Shown here piece by piece: positions 18,490-27,680 of a stretch of 64,000 nucleotides of DNA; positions within the stretch are counted from its first letter, which is position 1, and each line of letters starts with the position of its first letter. This stretch comes from Terriglobia bacterium (GTDB taxonomy: Bacteria > Acidobacteriota > Terriglobia > Terriglobales > Acidobacteriaceae), in contig JAIQFP010000009.1 in assembly GCA_020073165.1 (NCBI GenBank), forward strand, positions 1 to 64,000, given 5' to 3'. The notes under the pieces were generated by a model, which searched no databases, was not told the DNA's origin, and saw only the letters and a program-made list of their open reading frames with translations. Made by a program: the position numbers and the translations under genes.

Positions 18490-18909
18490 ATGCGCGTCCT
18501 GGGCCCCGCGATCGCAATCCCCCTGATCGTCCTTCTGCTTTACTTCCTCTTGCCCGGTATCAAAGAGCAGCCTTGGACAGCATTGCGCATTGCTGGCGCG
18601 ATCGTCGCAGTCATTGCCTACGTCCTTGTGATCACTGCGCGCATACAGTTGGGAAGGTCATTCTCTGTCCGGCCTGAGGCCAACGAGCTCGTCACCCACG
18701 GCCTGTACTCACGAGTCCGCAACCCCATGTACATTTTTGTAGACCTCATGGTCATTGGCTTGATTTTCGCTCTGCACTTGCACTGGCTGCTTGCGATCTT
18801 TGCCATTTTCGTAGTCTTCCAGGTTCGTCAGGCGCAGCGGGAAGCCAAGATCTTACAAGAACATTTCGGACAGGCCTACCTTGAATACCGGAAACGCACC
18901 TGGTTCTGA
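18490..18909 (+). CDS. Isoprenylcysteine carboxyl methyltransferase-like (ICMT/PEMT) membrane protein
   Basis: The protein has 139 aa with four TM segments. The C-terminal SAM-binding motif of the ICMT/PEMT family is visible: VTHGLYSRVRNPMYI, then E at REAKILQEHFGQAYLEYRKRTWF. These bacterial proteins methylate small lipophilic substrates that are mostly unknown. The ATG at 18490 is taken because TATACT (18476-18481) stands 8 nt before it, so a longer version is unlikely. The upstream 265 bp hold no gene I can support. Confidence 0.85.
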   Translation: MRVLGPAIAIPLIVLLLYFLLPGIKEQPWTALRIAGAIVAVIAYVLVITARIQLGRSFSVRPEANELVTHGLYSRVRNPMYIFVDLMVIGLIFALHLHWLLAIFAIFVVFQVRQAQREAKILQEHFGQAYLEYRKRTWF

Positions 18910-19077
18910 TTTCCAGCACGGACCTCACCCGCCCCAACGCCTCACTCCGCCACCTGCGTACCATTCATTGACATCGTGGAAGGCCGCGAGTATCATCCGC
19001 GCCTCGGGGAACAAGGTCTTGGCGAACAAGGTCTAAACAGAGGCTCAGCAACAAGATAACGTCATAGGGAGGACAGC

Positions 19078-19437
19078 ATGCCAAATTCGAATTGGAACCA
19101 TCCCCTGGGACCGTACACCGTCTCAGTCGACACCGTGAGCGGTACGGGCACAATCACGTTCACGTTCGCGAGCGGGAGTTCGGGTCCCCTCGGCACAAAC
19201 GCAACCTATACTCCGCCTCCGGGTACGGTGCCAAATTCCAATGGGGGCAATCTGGGTGCGGCCAACGGAACTGTGAGTAATGTGGGTTGGGACGGCACCA
19301 ATCTGAGCTTTAGCTATTCAGGCTACACGTATTCCAGTGGGGTTAAGGTCCCGGCCGGAACGCAGACCAAGTTCCAGGGAACTATCGCGCTTCCGGGACT
19401 TGCAGCCGTCACCAAGAATTGGACCGCAACCAAGTAG
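19078..19437 (+). CDS. Small Gly/Thr/Ser-rich beta protein, unknown
   Basis: The protein has 119 aa with no signal peptide and no Cys or His pairs. It is rich in Thr, Ser, Gly and Asn, with alternating beta-strand patterns (TVSVDTVSGTGTITFTFASG, SNVGWDGTNLSFSYSGYTYSSGV). A good RBS (GGGAGGAC) is placed 3 nt before the ATG. It converges with the TPR kinase gene. I do not recognise a family; the codon use and RBS support a real gene. Confidence 0.65.
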   Translation: MPNSNWNHPLGPYTVSVDTVSGTGTITFTFASGSSGPLGTNATYTPPPGTVPNSNGGNLGAANGTVSNVGWDGTNLSFSYSGYTYSSGVKVPAGTQTKFQGTIALPGLAAVTKNWTATK

Positions 19438-19514
19438 GCTTGACCTGGCGTCCCTTGTCCCGGCAGAGATGTCTGCTAGGTATCGGAGAACGGTCCCCCT
19501 GGATGCCTGATTCA

Positions 19515-21839
19515 TCACTGAGCCGCAGCCGCCCGGTGTTTGCCCTCCGCGACCAGGGCTTCAAAGCGCGGATCCCCGCGCAGTGCAGTGAGATCCGGAT
19601 CATCGGCAATATGCGCCATGGATGCGGCCAGCAACCCATGCTCGAGCGCATGACGCAGCAGTGTCAGCGCCTCATCTTTCTGCCCTAAGTGAGCAAGAAA
19701 GCACGCGAGATTGTATTCCACCACGGCAGCATCAGGATTGTCGGGCGCGAGGACGCGGCGCTGGATGTCAAGAGTTTCGCGCTCCAGCTTTGTGGCGTCG
19801 GAGTAACGGCCCTCTCCGGACATCAGCGTCGCCAGGCTATCCATGGACTTCAGGGTTTCGGGATGCTCCGGTCCCAGGATACGGCGCTGAATATCGAGGG
19901 TTTGCTGCAGCAGGCTCTCCGCCTCCGGCAGCCGGTTTTCTTCCGATAGGATGAGCGCCAGAAGATTCATGGCTCTCACGGTCTCGGGATGTTCCGCGCC
20001 CAGGATGCGGCGATCCGCCTCAAGCGCCTGTCGCTCCAGACCCTCTGCCTCGGCAAACTTTTGCTCATCAAACAGGGTGCCGGCAAGATTGTGCATCGAA
20101 GCGAGAGTGTCATGGTGCTCTGGCCCAAGCACGCGGCGGCGCATCTCCAGAGTCTCCCGATGCAACTTCTCTGCCTCGGCGAGTTGACCTTCCCGCTCCA
20201 GAGTCGCGGCCAGATCGTTTTGCGTCCTTAGAGTATCCGGATGGTCTGCCCCGAGAACTCTGCGCTGCAGATCCAGGGTATCGCGTTGTAACTTCTCGGC
20301 GTCGGAAAAACGGCCTTCATTCCTGAGAACCCAGGCCAGGTCTCCCATCGAGGTAAGTGTGTCCGGATGTTTTGGACCGAGGGTATGACGGCGAATCTCG
20401 AGCGCCCGGCCGAGCAGGGCTTCCGCTCGGTGATAGAGACCCAGGTCATCGTACACCTCTCCCATGACATCCATCATCTTGGCCTGAAGTTCGGGATCCT
20501 TGGCCAGGCTGACATCAATATCCTTCGACGCCTTGTCCAGGATTTCGCGGGCGGTAACCGTGTTGCCGCGAGACTCGCTTGGGTCCGACACTTTGAACAT
20601 GCCCGTAATGAACTCCGTGACGCGGTTCGCGCGGTCGCGCTCCCGGGTAATTCGCCGCAGTTGAATCGCCTGCATGACGGCAAATCCCGCCAGCAGTACT
20701 ACGAATGCCGCCGCCACTGCGACCCCGGCGCGATGGCGCCGCACATACTTCTGCAGCCGGTAGCTGGTGCTGGCAGGCCGGGCGACGATCGGCTCGTTCC
20801 GCAGGTAGCGCCGGATATCTGCCGCGAATTCCGAAGGCGTTCCATACCGCCGAGCGCGGTCCTTCTCCAGCGCCTTCATCGTGATCCAATCCAGATCACC
20901 CTGCAGCAGGCTGGCTAGCTGGACCGACTGCGAGCCGCGCTTCTGTGCCAGGTCCGTCGAGGTTTCCTTGTCGCTCCCGATCTTGGTACTGGGCAGTGCC
21001 GGATCCTCATCCCGCAAGCGGCGCAGAAAATCATCCATTGTCTGCTTGTGTTTTGCTTCGAGGGGATGGAACCCGGTGAGCAACATGTAGAGCACCGCGC
21101 CGAGCGCGTACACATCCGTGCGGGTATCTACGTCCTGGCCCATGGGATTGGCTTGCTCCGGACTCACAAACCCCGGCGTCCCCACCCATCCGCCCATTCG
21201 CGTGAAGCCGGCTTCCACGTCTGCCTCGGAAGACACAGCCTTGGCCAATCCGAAGTCAATGATGCGGGGTGTGGCCTCTCCATCCTGTTCCACCACCAGG
21301 ATGTTGGGCGGCTTGAGATCACGGTGCATGATCGCCTTCTGATGCGCGTGCTGCACTCCCTCGCAAACTTTGATAAACAGTTCCAGACGTTGACGAATGC
21401 TCAGCTTTTTCCGGTCGCAATATTCCGTGATGGGAAAGCCGGGTACGTATTCCATCACGAAGTAAGGTTGACCATCGGGAGTGGCGCCGGCGTCGAACAC
21501 TTTGGCGATCGAAGGATGATTCATGCTCGCCAAAGCCTGCCGCTCGGAAGCGAAGCGTTGCAGCAGGCCGTCGTCGAAGATTCCGACCCTGATCAGCTTG
21601 AGCGCGACTTCCCGGTCGAGTGGAGCGGTCTGATGGGCCAGCCACACCTGTCCCATGCCGCCTTCGCCCAGCTTCCTTATTAGTTCGTAAGCACCAATGG
21701 ATTTCCCTGGAGGGTTGAGAACCGCCGCCTCAGACTGAGAGGAGGAGAGGTCGAAGCTTGCGTCCGCACCGAGGGTTGGTGCTAAATCGCTCAGGCTGCT
21801 CGATTTGACACTCTTGCCGGCCTCATCAGGTTCGGCCAT
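19515..21839 (-). CDS. Ser/Thr protein kinase with C-terminal tandem TPRs
   Basis: The protein has 774 aa. The kinase domain (about 50-330) is intact: LGEGGMGQVWLA, VALK, HRDLKPPNILV and DFGLAK, then SPEQ. A single TM (GVAVAAAFVVLLAGFAVMQAIQL) lies at about 375-397. At least six TPR units of 42 aa follow, with the motif RR.LG(P/A)EHP(D/E)TL, as in kinesin-light-chain-like TPR_12 repeats. It is probably a membrane kinase with an extracellular or periplasmic protein-binding tail. The RBS is GGAGGGAC before the ATG, with TAGAAT upstream. The gene lies 172 bp downstream of the next kinase on the same strand. Confidence 0.93.
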   Translation of the reverse strand: MAEPDEAGKSVKSSSLSDLAPTLGADASFDLSSSQSEAAVLNPPGKSIGAYELIRKLGEGGMGQVWLAHQTAPLDREVALKLIRVGIFDDGLLQRFASERQALASMNHPSIAKVFDAGATPDGQPYFVMEYVPGFPITEYCDRKKLSIRQRLELFIKVCEGVQHAHQKAIMHRDLKPPNILVVEQDGEATPRIIDFGLAKAVSSEADVEAGFTRMGGWVGTPGFVSPEQANPMGQDVDTRTDVYALGAVLYMLLTGFHPLEAKHKQTMDDFLRRLRDEDPALPSTKIGSDKETSTDLAQKRGSQSVQLASLLQGDLDWITMKALEKDRARRYGTPSEFAADIRRYLRNEPIVARPASTSYRLQKYVRRHRAGVAVAAAFVVLLAGFAVMQAIQLRRITRERDRANRVTEFITGMFKVSDPSESRGNTVTAREILDKASKDIDVSLAKDPELQAKMMDVMGEVYDDLGLYHRAEALLGRALEIRRHTLGPKHPDTLTSMGDLAWVLRNEGRFSDAEKLQRDTLDLQRRVLGADHPDTLRTQNDLAATLEREGQLAEAEKLHRETLEMRRRVLGPEHHDTLASMHNLAGTLFDEQKFAEAEGLERQALEADRRILGAEHPETVRAMNLLALILSEENRLPEAESLLQQTLDIQRRILGPEHPETLKSMDSLATLMSGEGRYSDATKLERETLDIQRRVLAPDNPDAAVVEYNLACFLAHLGQKDEALTLLRHALEHGLLAASMAHIADDPDLTALRGDPRFEALVAEGKHRAAAAQ

Positions 21840-22011
21840 GTCCCTCCGAAGAAGAGACCCTGAATGGGCGCAATTCTAGCACACTCATGCTGGCTCCGAA
21901 TGCTGAGGCCAAGACACATAAACCCAATTCGAAAGGTCCATGATGGACCGCGACAATTAGGGTCACTTCCGTCTGTCCCCGAATTGTCCCAGATATTGCG
22001 CCCGAAGAGCG

Positions 22012-24777
22012 TTAGCCCACCGCGCGTTGCAGGTCAGCCAGAAATTCAGCCGCCGACTGCGGCCTCTGGCCAGACCCGAGGGCAAATGCCCGCTCAAAAA
22101 AACCTTGCGCCGCCGGGGAAACTCCCGGCAGGTTGTCGGCCAGCGGAGTGAACTTCACCGCCGCTCCCGCTCCGAACCAGTCCGCCGGTGTGTGGCCGTC
22201 GAACGGGTAGGCGCCGGCCAACATTTCGTATGCGACCACCGCCAGCGCCCACAGGTCCCAGGCAGCTGCAGGTTCTCCTCCGCGCCATTGCTCCGGAGAC
22301 ATATATCGTAGTGTGCCCATCACAGCGCCGGGGGCGGTGTCGGCTGTGGGTTGCAGGGTTGCCGTGGATAGAAACTTGGCAATCCCGAAGTCCAGGATCT
22401 TGGCTGCCTCCCCGCCATGCCCAGCCACCAGAAAAATATTTTCCGGCTTGAGATCACGGTGCACCAGCTGGCGCTGATGTGCGGCCTGCAAGGCAGAGCA
22501 CGCATCACGCACAACCGCAAGCACGCGCGCGGTCGAGAAGCGCCGCTTTCCCCAAAGTTCTTCGCGCACGGTTCTGCCTTCGAGTAACTCCATCACCAGA
22601 AATGCGCGAGTGTTTGAGACCACGCCAAAATCATGCACGGTGACAACGTTGGGATGGGAAAAACTCGCGGCCACGCGGGCTTCCCGCCGGAAGCGCTCGG
22701 CCGCGTCCGCGCTGCCCACCAGGTCTTCGCGAATCACTTTGACGGCCACCCGGCGCTCGAGCGCTGTGTCGGAGGCCTCGTAGACCGTCCCCATGCCCCC
22801 GCGGCCTAGGCGCCGCTCCAACTGGTAGCGGCCCCCCAGAAGCCGCGGCAGGATCACCGGCACCAGTTGGGAATTTTCCCTGGCGCAGGCTGTGGCCCCG
22901 CTGTCGTAACAGACACCACAGGTCGGGCACTCGGTAAACACATCGCTCCGAGGCCGGGCTGGCGCCGGGGGCTTCTCCAGCAAGAGCGCCAGGCTGGAGG
23001 CTGCCGCCACCAGCAGGTCCATGTCTTCGCGAGTATAGGGTTCTTCGGATCGCTTCACTCCCAGGGCCAGCAGCGCCTCTGTGTGCTCAGCCGAGGTGGC
23101 GATGGGCACAATCAATTCGATCCGGCTTTGGCGGAGAAACGCCGTCTCATCGTGTGGCAGTTGTTCTTTCAGCCATCCCGATCCGGTCTGCGGCATCTCC
23201 AGCGGCTTGCCCAGAAGCCGCACCAGCGACATCAACTTGCTTTGCGCGGGCAGCGGCGCCAGTTCGTATCCCTGCGGAGCGGCCGCCAGGCAGTGGTAGG
23301 CCGGCTCGTGGGGTTGCCGCATCAGCAGGCTGACAAATTCAGGATGCATTGCCGCATCAATGCGCGCGACGGCCCGGGGCGCCACCTGCACAAAATCGCG
23401 CGCTCCACGAACTTCCTCCACCACTTCGCGCAGCAGGCGGTGAGCATCGTACCGTTCGCGAAAAAAGCGCCGGTCCAGCGCCTCCAGCCACTTCTGACGC
23501 TGGGTGTATGCGATGCCCGCCAGCACGGCCAGCCCGCCATAAACCCACCCTCGCGTTGCCAGGACCGCAATCATCGGCCGGTTCCCATGGGCCAGCAGAT
23601 CGAGCAGCAATATCGCGCCCAAAACCGGCACGGCAGAAACCAGCAGGCGCCGGGCCAGCGCATATTGCACTCCGCGGCGGACCAGCAATCCCACATCAAA
23701 CACGCGGTGGCGCAGGATGGCATAGGCAAACGACAAGGGAAACAACAGGTACAAGCACAACAGGAAAGGAAGCAAGGGAGCCAGGGAAGCGATCGTCCGC
23801 CCTCCGCCGACGACAATGATGGTGAGAAACAACCCAATCGCAATCCAGCCGATAATCGTGCCGAGCGTCAATACCCGCAGGCGTCGCCGCTGGCTGACGT
23901 CCTGCAGCCGGCGATAGTTCACCACCATCACCACCAACCCCCCAAGCAGGTAAAGCCCAAACAGCGCAAACCAGGCGGGCACGCTCATTGCGTAACGAGC
24001 TAAAGCCTGAGGGCGTTGATACAGTGACGCATACGATTCAAACCAGCGTGGAACTGCCAGCAGCACGATGGGGCCCCAGACCAGCCCCCATATCCAGCGC
24101 TGCCGGAACAGCGGTTGTGGGAATGCGGCGACAAATGTGAAAAGCATCGCCGGAAGGAAACTGGTGCTCACGATGGTTACCCACAGCATCAGTTGAACCG
24201 GCAAGGGTAAGGCCCTTATTAACGGGGCCATTCCATATACGGGGGGAAATATCGTAATGGCTGTGGTCGCGAGGAACCATCCTCCCAGGCGCGCCAGCGG
24301 GTCCTGCGGCCGTCGAAAGGCAACCACACACGCGAGAATGAGCATGATGAAGTTGCCGGCGGCCAGCAACCAGATGAACCCGGGGCCTTCTTGTCCCGCG
24401 AGGCGCTCAAACCTGACCTCGATGTTGACGCGCTGCCCGTCCCGCTCAATGCCCAGGAGCGCAGGGCGGCCGACCTCAAAGTTCATACCCGCCACGTCCC
24501 ATTCGACGCGCCGGTGGATGGGAACTTCGTTGATTGCTACAACCCGGTCACCGGGATGCAGACCCGCGCGTTCCGCAACGCTGCCAGGCTCCACCGTCCC
24601 CACGATGAGCGAAGGGCTACTGACATCCCAGAGAATTCCGAGCGGTCCAGGCCCGGCGAAGAAGGGCGAGGCGGTGTACATCTGTAGACCGAAGAAGGTC
24701 AGGAACGACGCCGCGACGATGTACATCCACCACGGAGCGCGGAAAAAAGACACAGGCCTCCGGCTGCGAGCACGCAA
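22012..24777 (-). CDS. PDZ - multi-TM - GAF-like - zinc-ribbon - Ser/Thr kinase
   Basis: The protein has 921 aa. In order it has an N-terminal TM, a PDZ domain (about 45-125; [27 protein letters not shown]), about nine TM segments (130-430) ending in [20 protein letters not shown] (seen in sensor kinases), a GAF-like region (about 460-610), a [15 protein letters not shown] zinc-ribbon-like motif (about 616), and an intact kinase domain (about 649-920; [22 protein letters not shown]). The kinase lies at the extreme C-terminus, unlike the usual layout. The start is TTG at 24777, with TATAAT 9 nt upstream (24787-24792). It is probably an envelope sensor kinase. Confidence 0.9.
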   Translation of the reverse strand: MRARSRRPVSFFRAPWWMYIVAASFLTFFGLQMYTASPFFAGPGPLGILWDVSSPSLIVGTVEPGSVAERAGLHPGDRVVAINEVPIHRRVEWDVAGMNFEVGRPALLGIERDGQRVNIEVRFERLAGQEGPGFIWLLAAGNFIMLILACVVAFRRPQDPLARLGGWFLATTAITIFPPVYGMAPLIRALPLPVQLMLWVTIVSTSFLPAMLFTFVAAFPQPLFRQRWIWGLVWGPIVLLAVPRWFESYASLYQRPQALARYAMSVPAWFALFGLYLLGGLVVMVVNYRRLQDVSQRRRLRVLTLGTIIGWIAIGLFLTIIVVGGGRTIASLAPLLPFLLCLYLLFPLSFAYAILRHRVFDVGLLVRRGVQYALARRLLVSAVPVLGAILLLDLLAHGNRPMIAVLATRGWVYGGLAVLAGIAYTQRQKWLEALDRRFFRERYDAHRLLREVVEEVRGARDFVQVAPRAVARIDAAMHPEFVSLLMRQPHEPAYHCLAAAPQGYELAPLPAQSKLMSLVRLLGKPLEMPQTGSGWLKEQLPHDETAFLRQSRIELIVPIATSAEHTEALLALGVKRSEEPYTREDMDLLVAAASSLALLLEKPPAPARPRSDVFTECPTCGVCYDSGATACARENSQLVPVILPRLLGGRYQLERRLGRGGMGTVYEASDTALERRVAVKVIREDLVGSADAAERFRREARVAASFSHPNVVTVHDFGVVSNTRAFLVMELLEGRTVREELWGKRRFSTARVLAVVRDACSALQAAHQRQLVHRDLKPENIFLVAGHGGEAAKILDFGIAKFLSTATLQPTADTAPGAVMGTLRYMSPEQWRGGEPAAAWDLWALAVVAYEMLAGAYPFDGHTPADWFGAGAAVKFTPLADNLPGVSPAAQGFFERAFALGSGQRPQSAAEFLADLQRAVG

Positions 24778-24831
24778 TGAGGCGCGATTATAACAGGGGT
24801 CAGCAGATCATCGGCGCAGGCCCGCACTCCA

Positions 24832-25584
24832 TCACCCGCGTTCCTTTTTCCCGCTCGCCGCGCTCAGCAATATGGTCTGGCCCACCGCCACTCGTCCTCT
24901 GCGAGTGACCGTGCCATAGATTCCCGCATAGTTCTGGTTCGCGCCCACCACCGCCTTCATCACTTCTGGCGCCGGCGCCGCCGTGTCAGGATCAAGGTTC
25001 ACCATCGAGCAGCGAAGGTCGCGCATCGTGACCGCAATGGCCGGGGCGTCGTCCCCCTCGCCGAATTGGAGCACTCCGCCCACCCACTCGTCCTCCTGGA
25101 AGGGAACCGATCGCAGGGAACGGACCACAACGTTCGGGCGAAATCGTCGCACCTCCAGGCTCCGCCCTGCGAGTCGTCCGATCTCGTGCACCGTATCCAA
25201 GGCGATCACGGAGATGCTCGCTTCATCGAAGATGCCATGCCTCAACTGCATCATCTCGACGGGAGCCCCGTACCGGCGTCCGACGTCTTTGGCCAAGTCC
25301 TGCCCGAAGACAGGCAGCTCTTCGCCATCCGGCGTGCGAATATGCGTAGGAAGGTCTCCCTGAGCACCGTGGTCACGGCGGAGCGGAGCAAACCGGAGCA
25401 GGTCGGGAAGCTTGCTTGCTGTCAGCCACGGCATCCCGCTGCGGTCATCCATCCGCCGGAAAGCCAGGCGTCTGTCACCCTCGAGGCCGTACCAGCCCAA
25501 CTGGGCGAGCTCGAGTGGTTCGCCGCCCATGGACTTCACGGGATACCGAAAGATCGCCTCCACCTGTCCGATTTCTATGTGCAT
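24832..25584 (-). CDS. MOSC-domain protein (mARC-like)
   Basis: The protein has 250 aa: an N-terminal MOSC beta-barrel (VEAIFRYPVKSMGGEPL..., GLEGDRRLAF) and a MOSC domain with DLRCSMVNLDP, whose Cys is the expected molybdenum-cofactor ligand. MOSC proteins bind sulfur-bearing Moco and reduce N-hydroxylated compounds or carry sulfur. No Moco biosynthesis genes are nearby. The ATG at 25584 is chosen because the sequence upstream shows no homology and the MOSC_N fold begins directly here. Confidence 0.88.
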   Translation of the reverse strand: MHIEIGQVEAIFRYPVKSMGGEPLELAQLGWYGLEGDRRLAFRRMDDRSGMPWLTASKLPDLLRFAPLRRDHGAQGDLPTHIRTPDGEELPVFGQDLAKDVGRRYGAPVEMMQLRHGIFDEASISVIALDTVHEIGRLAGRSLEVRRFRPNVVVRSLRSVPFQEDEWVGGVLQFGEGDDAPAIAVTMRDLRCSMVNLDPDTAAPAPEVMKAVVGANQNYAGIYGTVTRRGRVAVGQTILLSAASGKKERG

Positions 25585-25660
25585 GCTCGATCCGAGTCCG
25601 CCCCACAGCGTATCACTGGAACAACCGAGCGCGCTTTGGCGGGTGGCCCAGGTAAGCTTT

Positions 25661-25735
25661 GGGTGCCCCACTCATTCGCGCTCTTTGCGAATAAGTGGGG
25701 CGTCACTACGGCCCTCACTTCACCATGACTCCCGC
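25661..25735. repeat. 75-bp direct repeat, copy A (with remnant of amrB 3' end)
   Basis: The copy is 73/75 identical by eye to 26771-26845, exactly 1,110 bp away. It contains a palindrome (GCCCCAC...TTCGC/GCGAA...GTGGGGC) plus the last 21 nt of the amrB coding sequence, which here has no gene attached. Confidence 0.85.
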
Positions 25736-25740
25736 CGGGT

Positions 25741-26030
25741 GCCCAACCCTTCTCGATTTTCGAAGGGTGGGCGCTGTTTATCCGTCACGCTGACAGTTTT
25801 CGCCAAAATCGCTGCCCGACCGCGTCAGCAAACGTTGATAATCTGTTGCCTTGTGATCGGTATTAAGGGGGCTGGTCCACCTTTGATTCTTTCACTGTTG
25901 CTACTGTCACGACTGAGGCTGCCCCACCTTTCGCGGTTTTCGAAAGGTGGGCATCACGGACCTTGACCGCGAAATCCCAGGGAGACACATCCGAGGCTCC
26001 CACCCTTGCAAAGAACGCAAGGATGGGGCA
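25741..26030. repeat. Cluster of GCCCACC-type palindromes
   Basis: Three imperfect hairpins share a G(C)CCCACC stem: GCCCAACCCTT/AAGGGTGGGC at 25741-25772, GCCCCACCTTTCG/CGAAAGGTGGGC at 25921-25952 and CTCCCACCCTTGC/GCAAGGATGGGG at about 25998-26030. The same stem occurs inside the direct repeats at 25665-25701 and 26775-26811. They resemble REP elements. This 625-bp space holds no gene I can support. Confidence 0.7.
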
Positions 26031-26210
26031 CCCTCATCGGTGGTGGTGATGTCGAGAAAAACAAAGGTGGGCCACCCGCCCCACCCGCCTCTCCCTTGCT
26101 CGGAAGTGTGCGTAACGGGATCTGCTGACGACATCCGCCGATTGAATAAGCTCATAGATTCCGAACCGGGAAGCACGGTAAGTGTCACGGAGTGACCTGA
26201 AGAGGCGCAC

Positions 26211-26711
26211 ATGAACTGGAAAATGTGGTTTCTCTCTTGCTGCTTGTCAGCGGTTCTTCCTCTGGCTGCGGGGGCACAGGCGGCAGCACCAAAGGAAGCA
26301 TCACAATCTAACGACAAGGCACAAAGCGTGGCCGTCCCCGCGCAAGTTGCTGCGCTCCTTCGTCCGATCTTGGATGAAAAACAAAAGGGTGCCCAGCACG
26401 ATGAGAGTCGGCTCAGCAAACTGCTGTACGGCGTAACTCAGAAGCAGGGGCACACTGCCGACGAAGCCCTGGTCGTCCTAATGTGTTTCGATGTTGGAGA
26501 GTCACAAGAAGAGACCGATGCCGTGATTGCTCGCGGCAAGAGGATGCTGCCTCTCCTGAAAAAATATCAGGACAAAAAACCAAAGATTGCTGGCCGCACA
26601 TATCCCGATTCCATGTTGAAGGGTACTTCCAGCAAAGCAGATACTTTCGAGGGTGCTGCTAAGGCCATCAACCACGGCTGGCACAGTACTGCGGACAACC
26701 CAGAGGGGTAG
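26211..26711 (+). CDS. Secreted hypothetical protein between direct repeats
   Basis: The protein has 166 aa with a signal peptide (WFLSCCLSAVLPLAAGAQA). The mature part is mostly helical and acidic/basic (QVAALLRPILDEKQKGAQHDESRLSKLLYGVTQ...), with LMCFDVGESQEETDAVIARGKRMLPLLKKY. No family is recognised. It is the only gene in the 1,035-bp segment between the 75-bp direct repeats, with no sign of a transposase, so it may have been gained together with that segment. A weak RBS (GAAGAGG) stands upstream of the ATG. Confidence 0.65.
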   Translation: MNWKMWFLSCCLSAVLPLAAGAQAAAPKEASQSNDKAQSVAVPAQVAALLRPILDEKQKGAQHDESRLSKLLYGVTQKQGHTADEALVVLMCFDVGESQEETDAVIARGKRMLPLLKKYQDKKPKIAGRTYPDSMLKGTSSKADTFEGAAKAINHGWHSTADNPEG

Positions 26712-26770
26712 AGAGCATTTTCCAGGAGTGGCACGGTGAATATCAACGATAGCGCAGTCAGGCTGGTGGC

Positions 26771-26845
26771 GGGTGCCCCACTCATTCGCGCTCTCTGCGA
26801 ATGAGTGGGGCGTCACTACGGCCCTCACTTCACCATGACTCCCGC
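26771..26845. repeat. 75-bp direct repeat, copy B (overlaps the amrB 3' end)
   Basis: This copy includes the final 21 nt of the amrB gene (26825-26845) plus 54 bp past its stop codon. It is the presumed parental copy, since it carries the functional gene end. Confidence 0.85.
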
Positions 26846-27637
26846 ATACCCCACCACCATATTCCGATCGCCTGACACATCCCCCGACGTGGCGTAGCGC
26901 ACCAGTTCGGCGCGGGTGGCGCCCAGTTGCACGGCGGCGGTCAGCATGGCCACCGTCGGCCCAAAGCCGCACATGCTGATGTCTTCCTTCACCACCACAT
27001 CGAACAGCCCGCGCGCATCCAGCGCCAGGATGCGGTCAATCGCCTTGTGGTCCTTCTCCCGCGTTACCTTGTCGTTCTCGTAATGGTTCATGTCGCTCGA
27101 GGCGATAATCAACACCGCTTCGCTCTGGGCTTCGACCACGTCACCAATGGCTTCCCCCAGCGCCTGCAGCACTTCGAACTGGCCGGTGCCCAGTGCGATC
27201 GGCACAAAGGTGAAATGCGGCCGGCGCGCTTGCAGAAACGGCAACTCGACCTCGACCGCATGTTCGCTGCGGTGGGCAGCCGCATCCTCGGTCAGCAGCG
27301 GGAACTGCTGCTTGAGGGTGTCGGCCAGCTCGGAGTCGATGTTCACTGAACCCAGCGGCGTCTCCCAGGCGCCCGCGCTCATGATGGAGACGGGATGTCC
27401 CATGCCGGTGTGGTTGGGACACATCAGGATGCAACGCCGTGGAATGTGCAGCCGGGCAAAGACCGCGCCGGCCACGTGACCGGAATACATATAGCCGGCA
27501 TGCGGGACTACGCAGCCGACGGCGGAAACCGCTTCCTGCCGGGGTGAGAGGTACGACTGCACATCGGCCAGCAGGACATGGGCATTTTGCGGATAGAAGC
27601 GTCCGGCGACAGCCGGATGGCGTACCGTCGCACTCAT
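26825..27637 (-). CDS. amrB: AmmeMemoRadiSam system protein B (Memo-like)
   Basis: The protein has 270 aa. The Memo fold motifs are VRHPAVAGRFYPQ, VVPHAGYMYSG (metal-binding His), CPNHTGMG, SEHAVEVELPFLQ and SSDMNHYE. Memo-family proteins are structurally like extradiol dioxygenases. In bacteria they often occur with a radical SAM protein and AMMECR1, but neither is seen in this window, so the triad is split here. It sits just upstream of rsmA in the gene order. The ATG start has only a weak RBS. Confidence 0.92.
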   Translation of the reverse strand: MSATVRHPAVAGRFYPQNAHVLLADVQSYLSPRQEAVSAVGCVVPHAGYMYSGHVAGAVFARLHIPRRCILMCPNHTGMGHPVSIMSAGAWETPLGSVNIDSELADTLKQQFPLLTEDAAAHRSEHAVEVELPFLQARRPHFTFVPIALGTGQFEVLQALGEAIGDVVEAQSEAVLIIASSDMNHYENDKVTREKDHKAIDRILALDARGLFDVVVKEDISMCGFGPTVAMLTAAVQLGATRAELVRYATSGDVSGDRNMVVGYAGVMVK

Positions 27638-27680
27638 CAGACACCTCGCTTCCTCGGCGGCGACGCCGGCGAGCCGCGAC

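Noticed and set aside
18246-18677. A 143-codon frame overlapping the start of the ICMT-like gene.
   Set aside because: It overlaps the convincing methyltransferase in another frame and has no RBS or homology.
19700-20430. A CRISPR array, because of regular repeats.
   Set aside because: The 126-bp periodicity is coding TPR sequence inside a kinase gene, with no spacers.
22867-24003. A 378-codon frame antisense to the PDZ-kinase gene.
   Set aside because: Low-complexity Gln/Arg-rich shadow with no start signal; the real gene shows kinase and PDZ motifs.
25661-26845. A complete insertion sequence between the direct repeats.
   Set aside because: No transposase frame and no terminal inverted repeats were found. 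The repeat copies include a gene end, which is not a target-site duplication.
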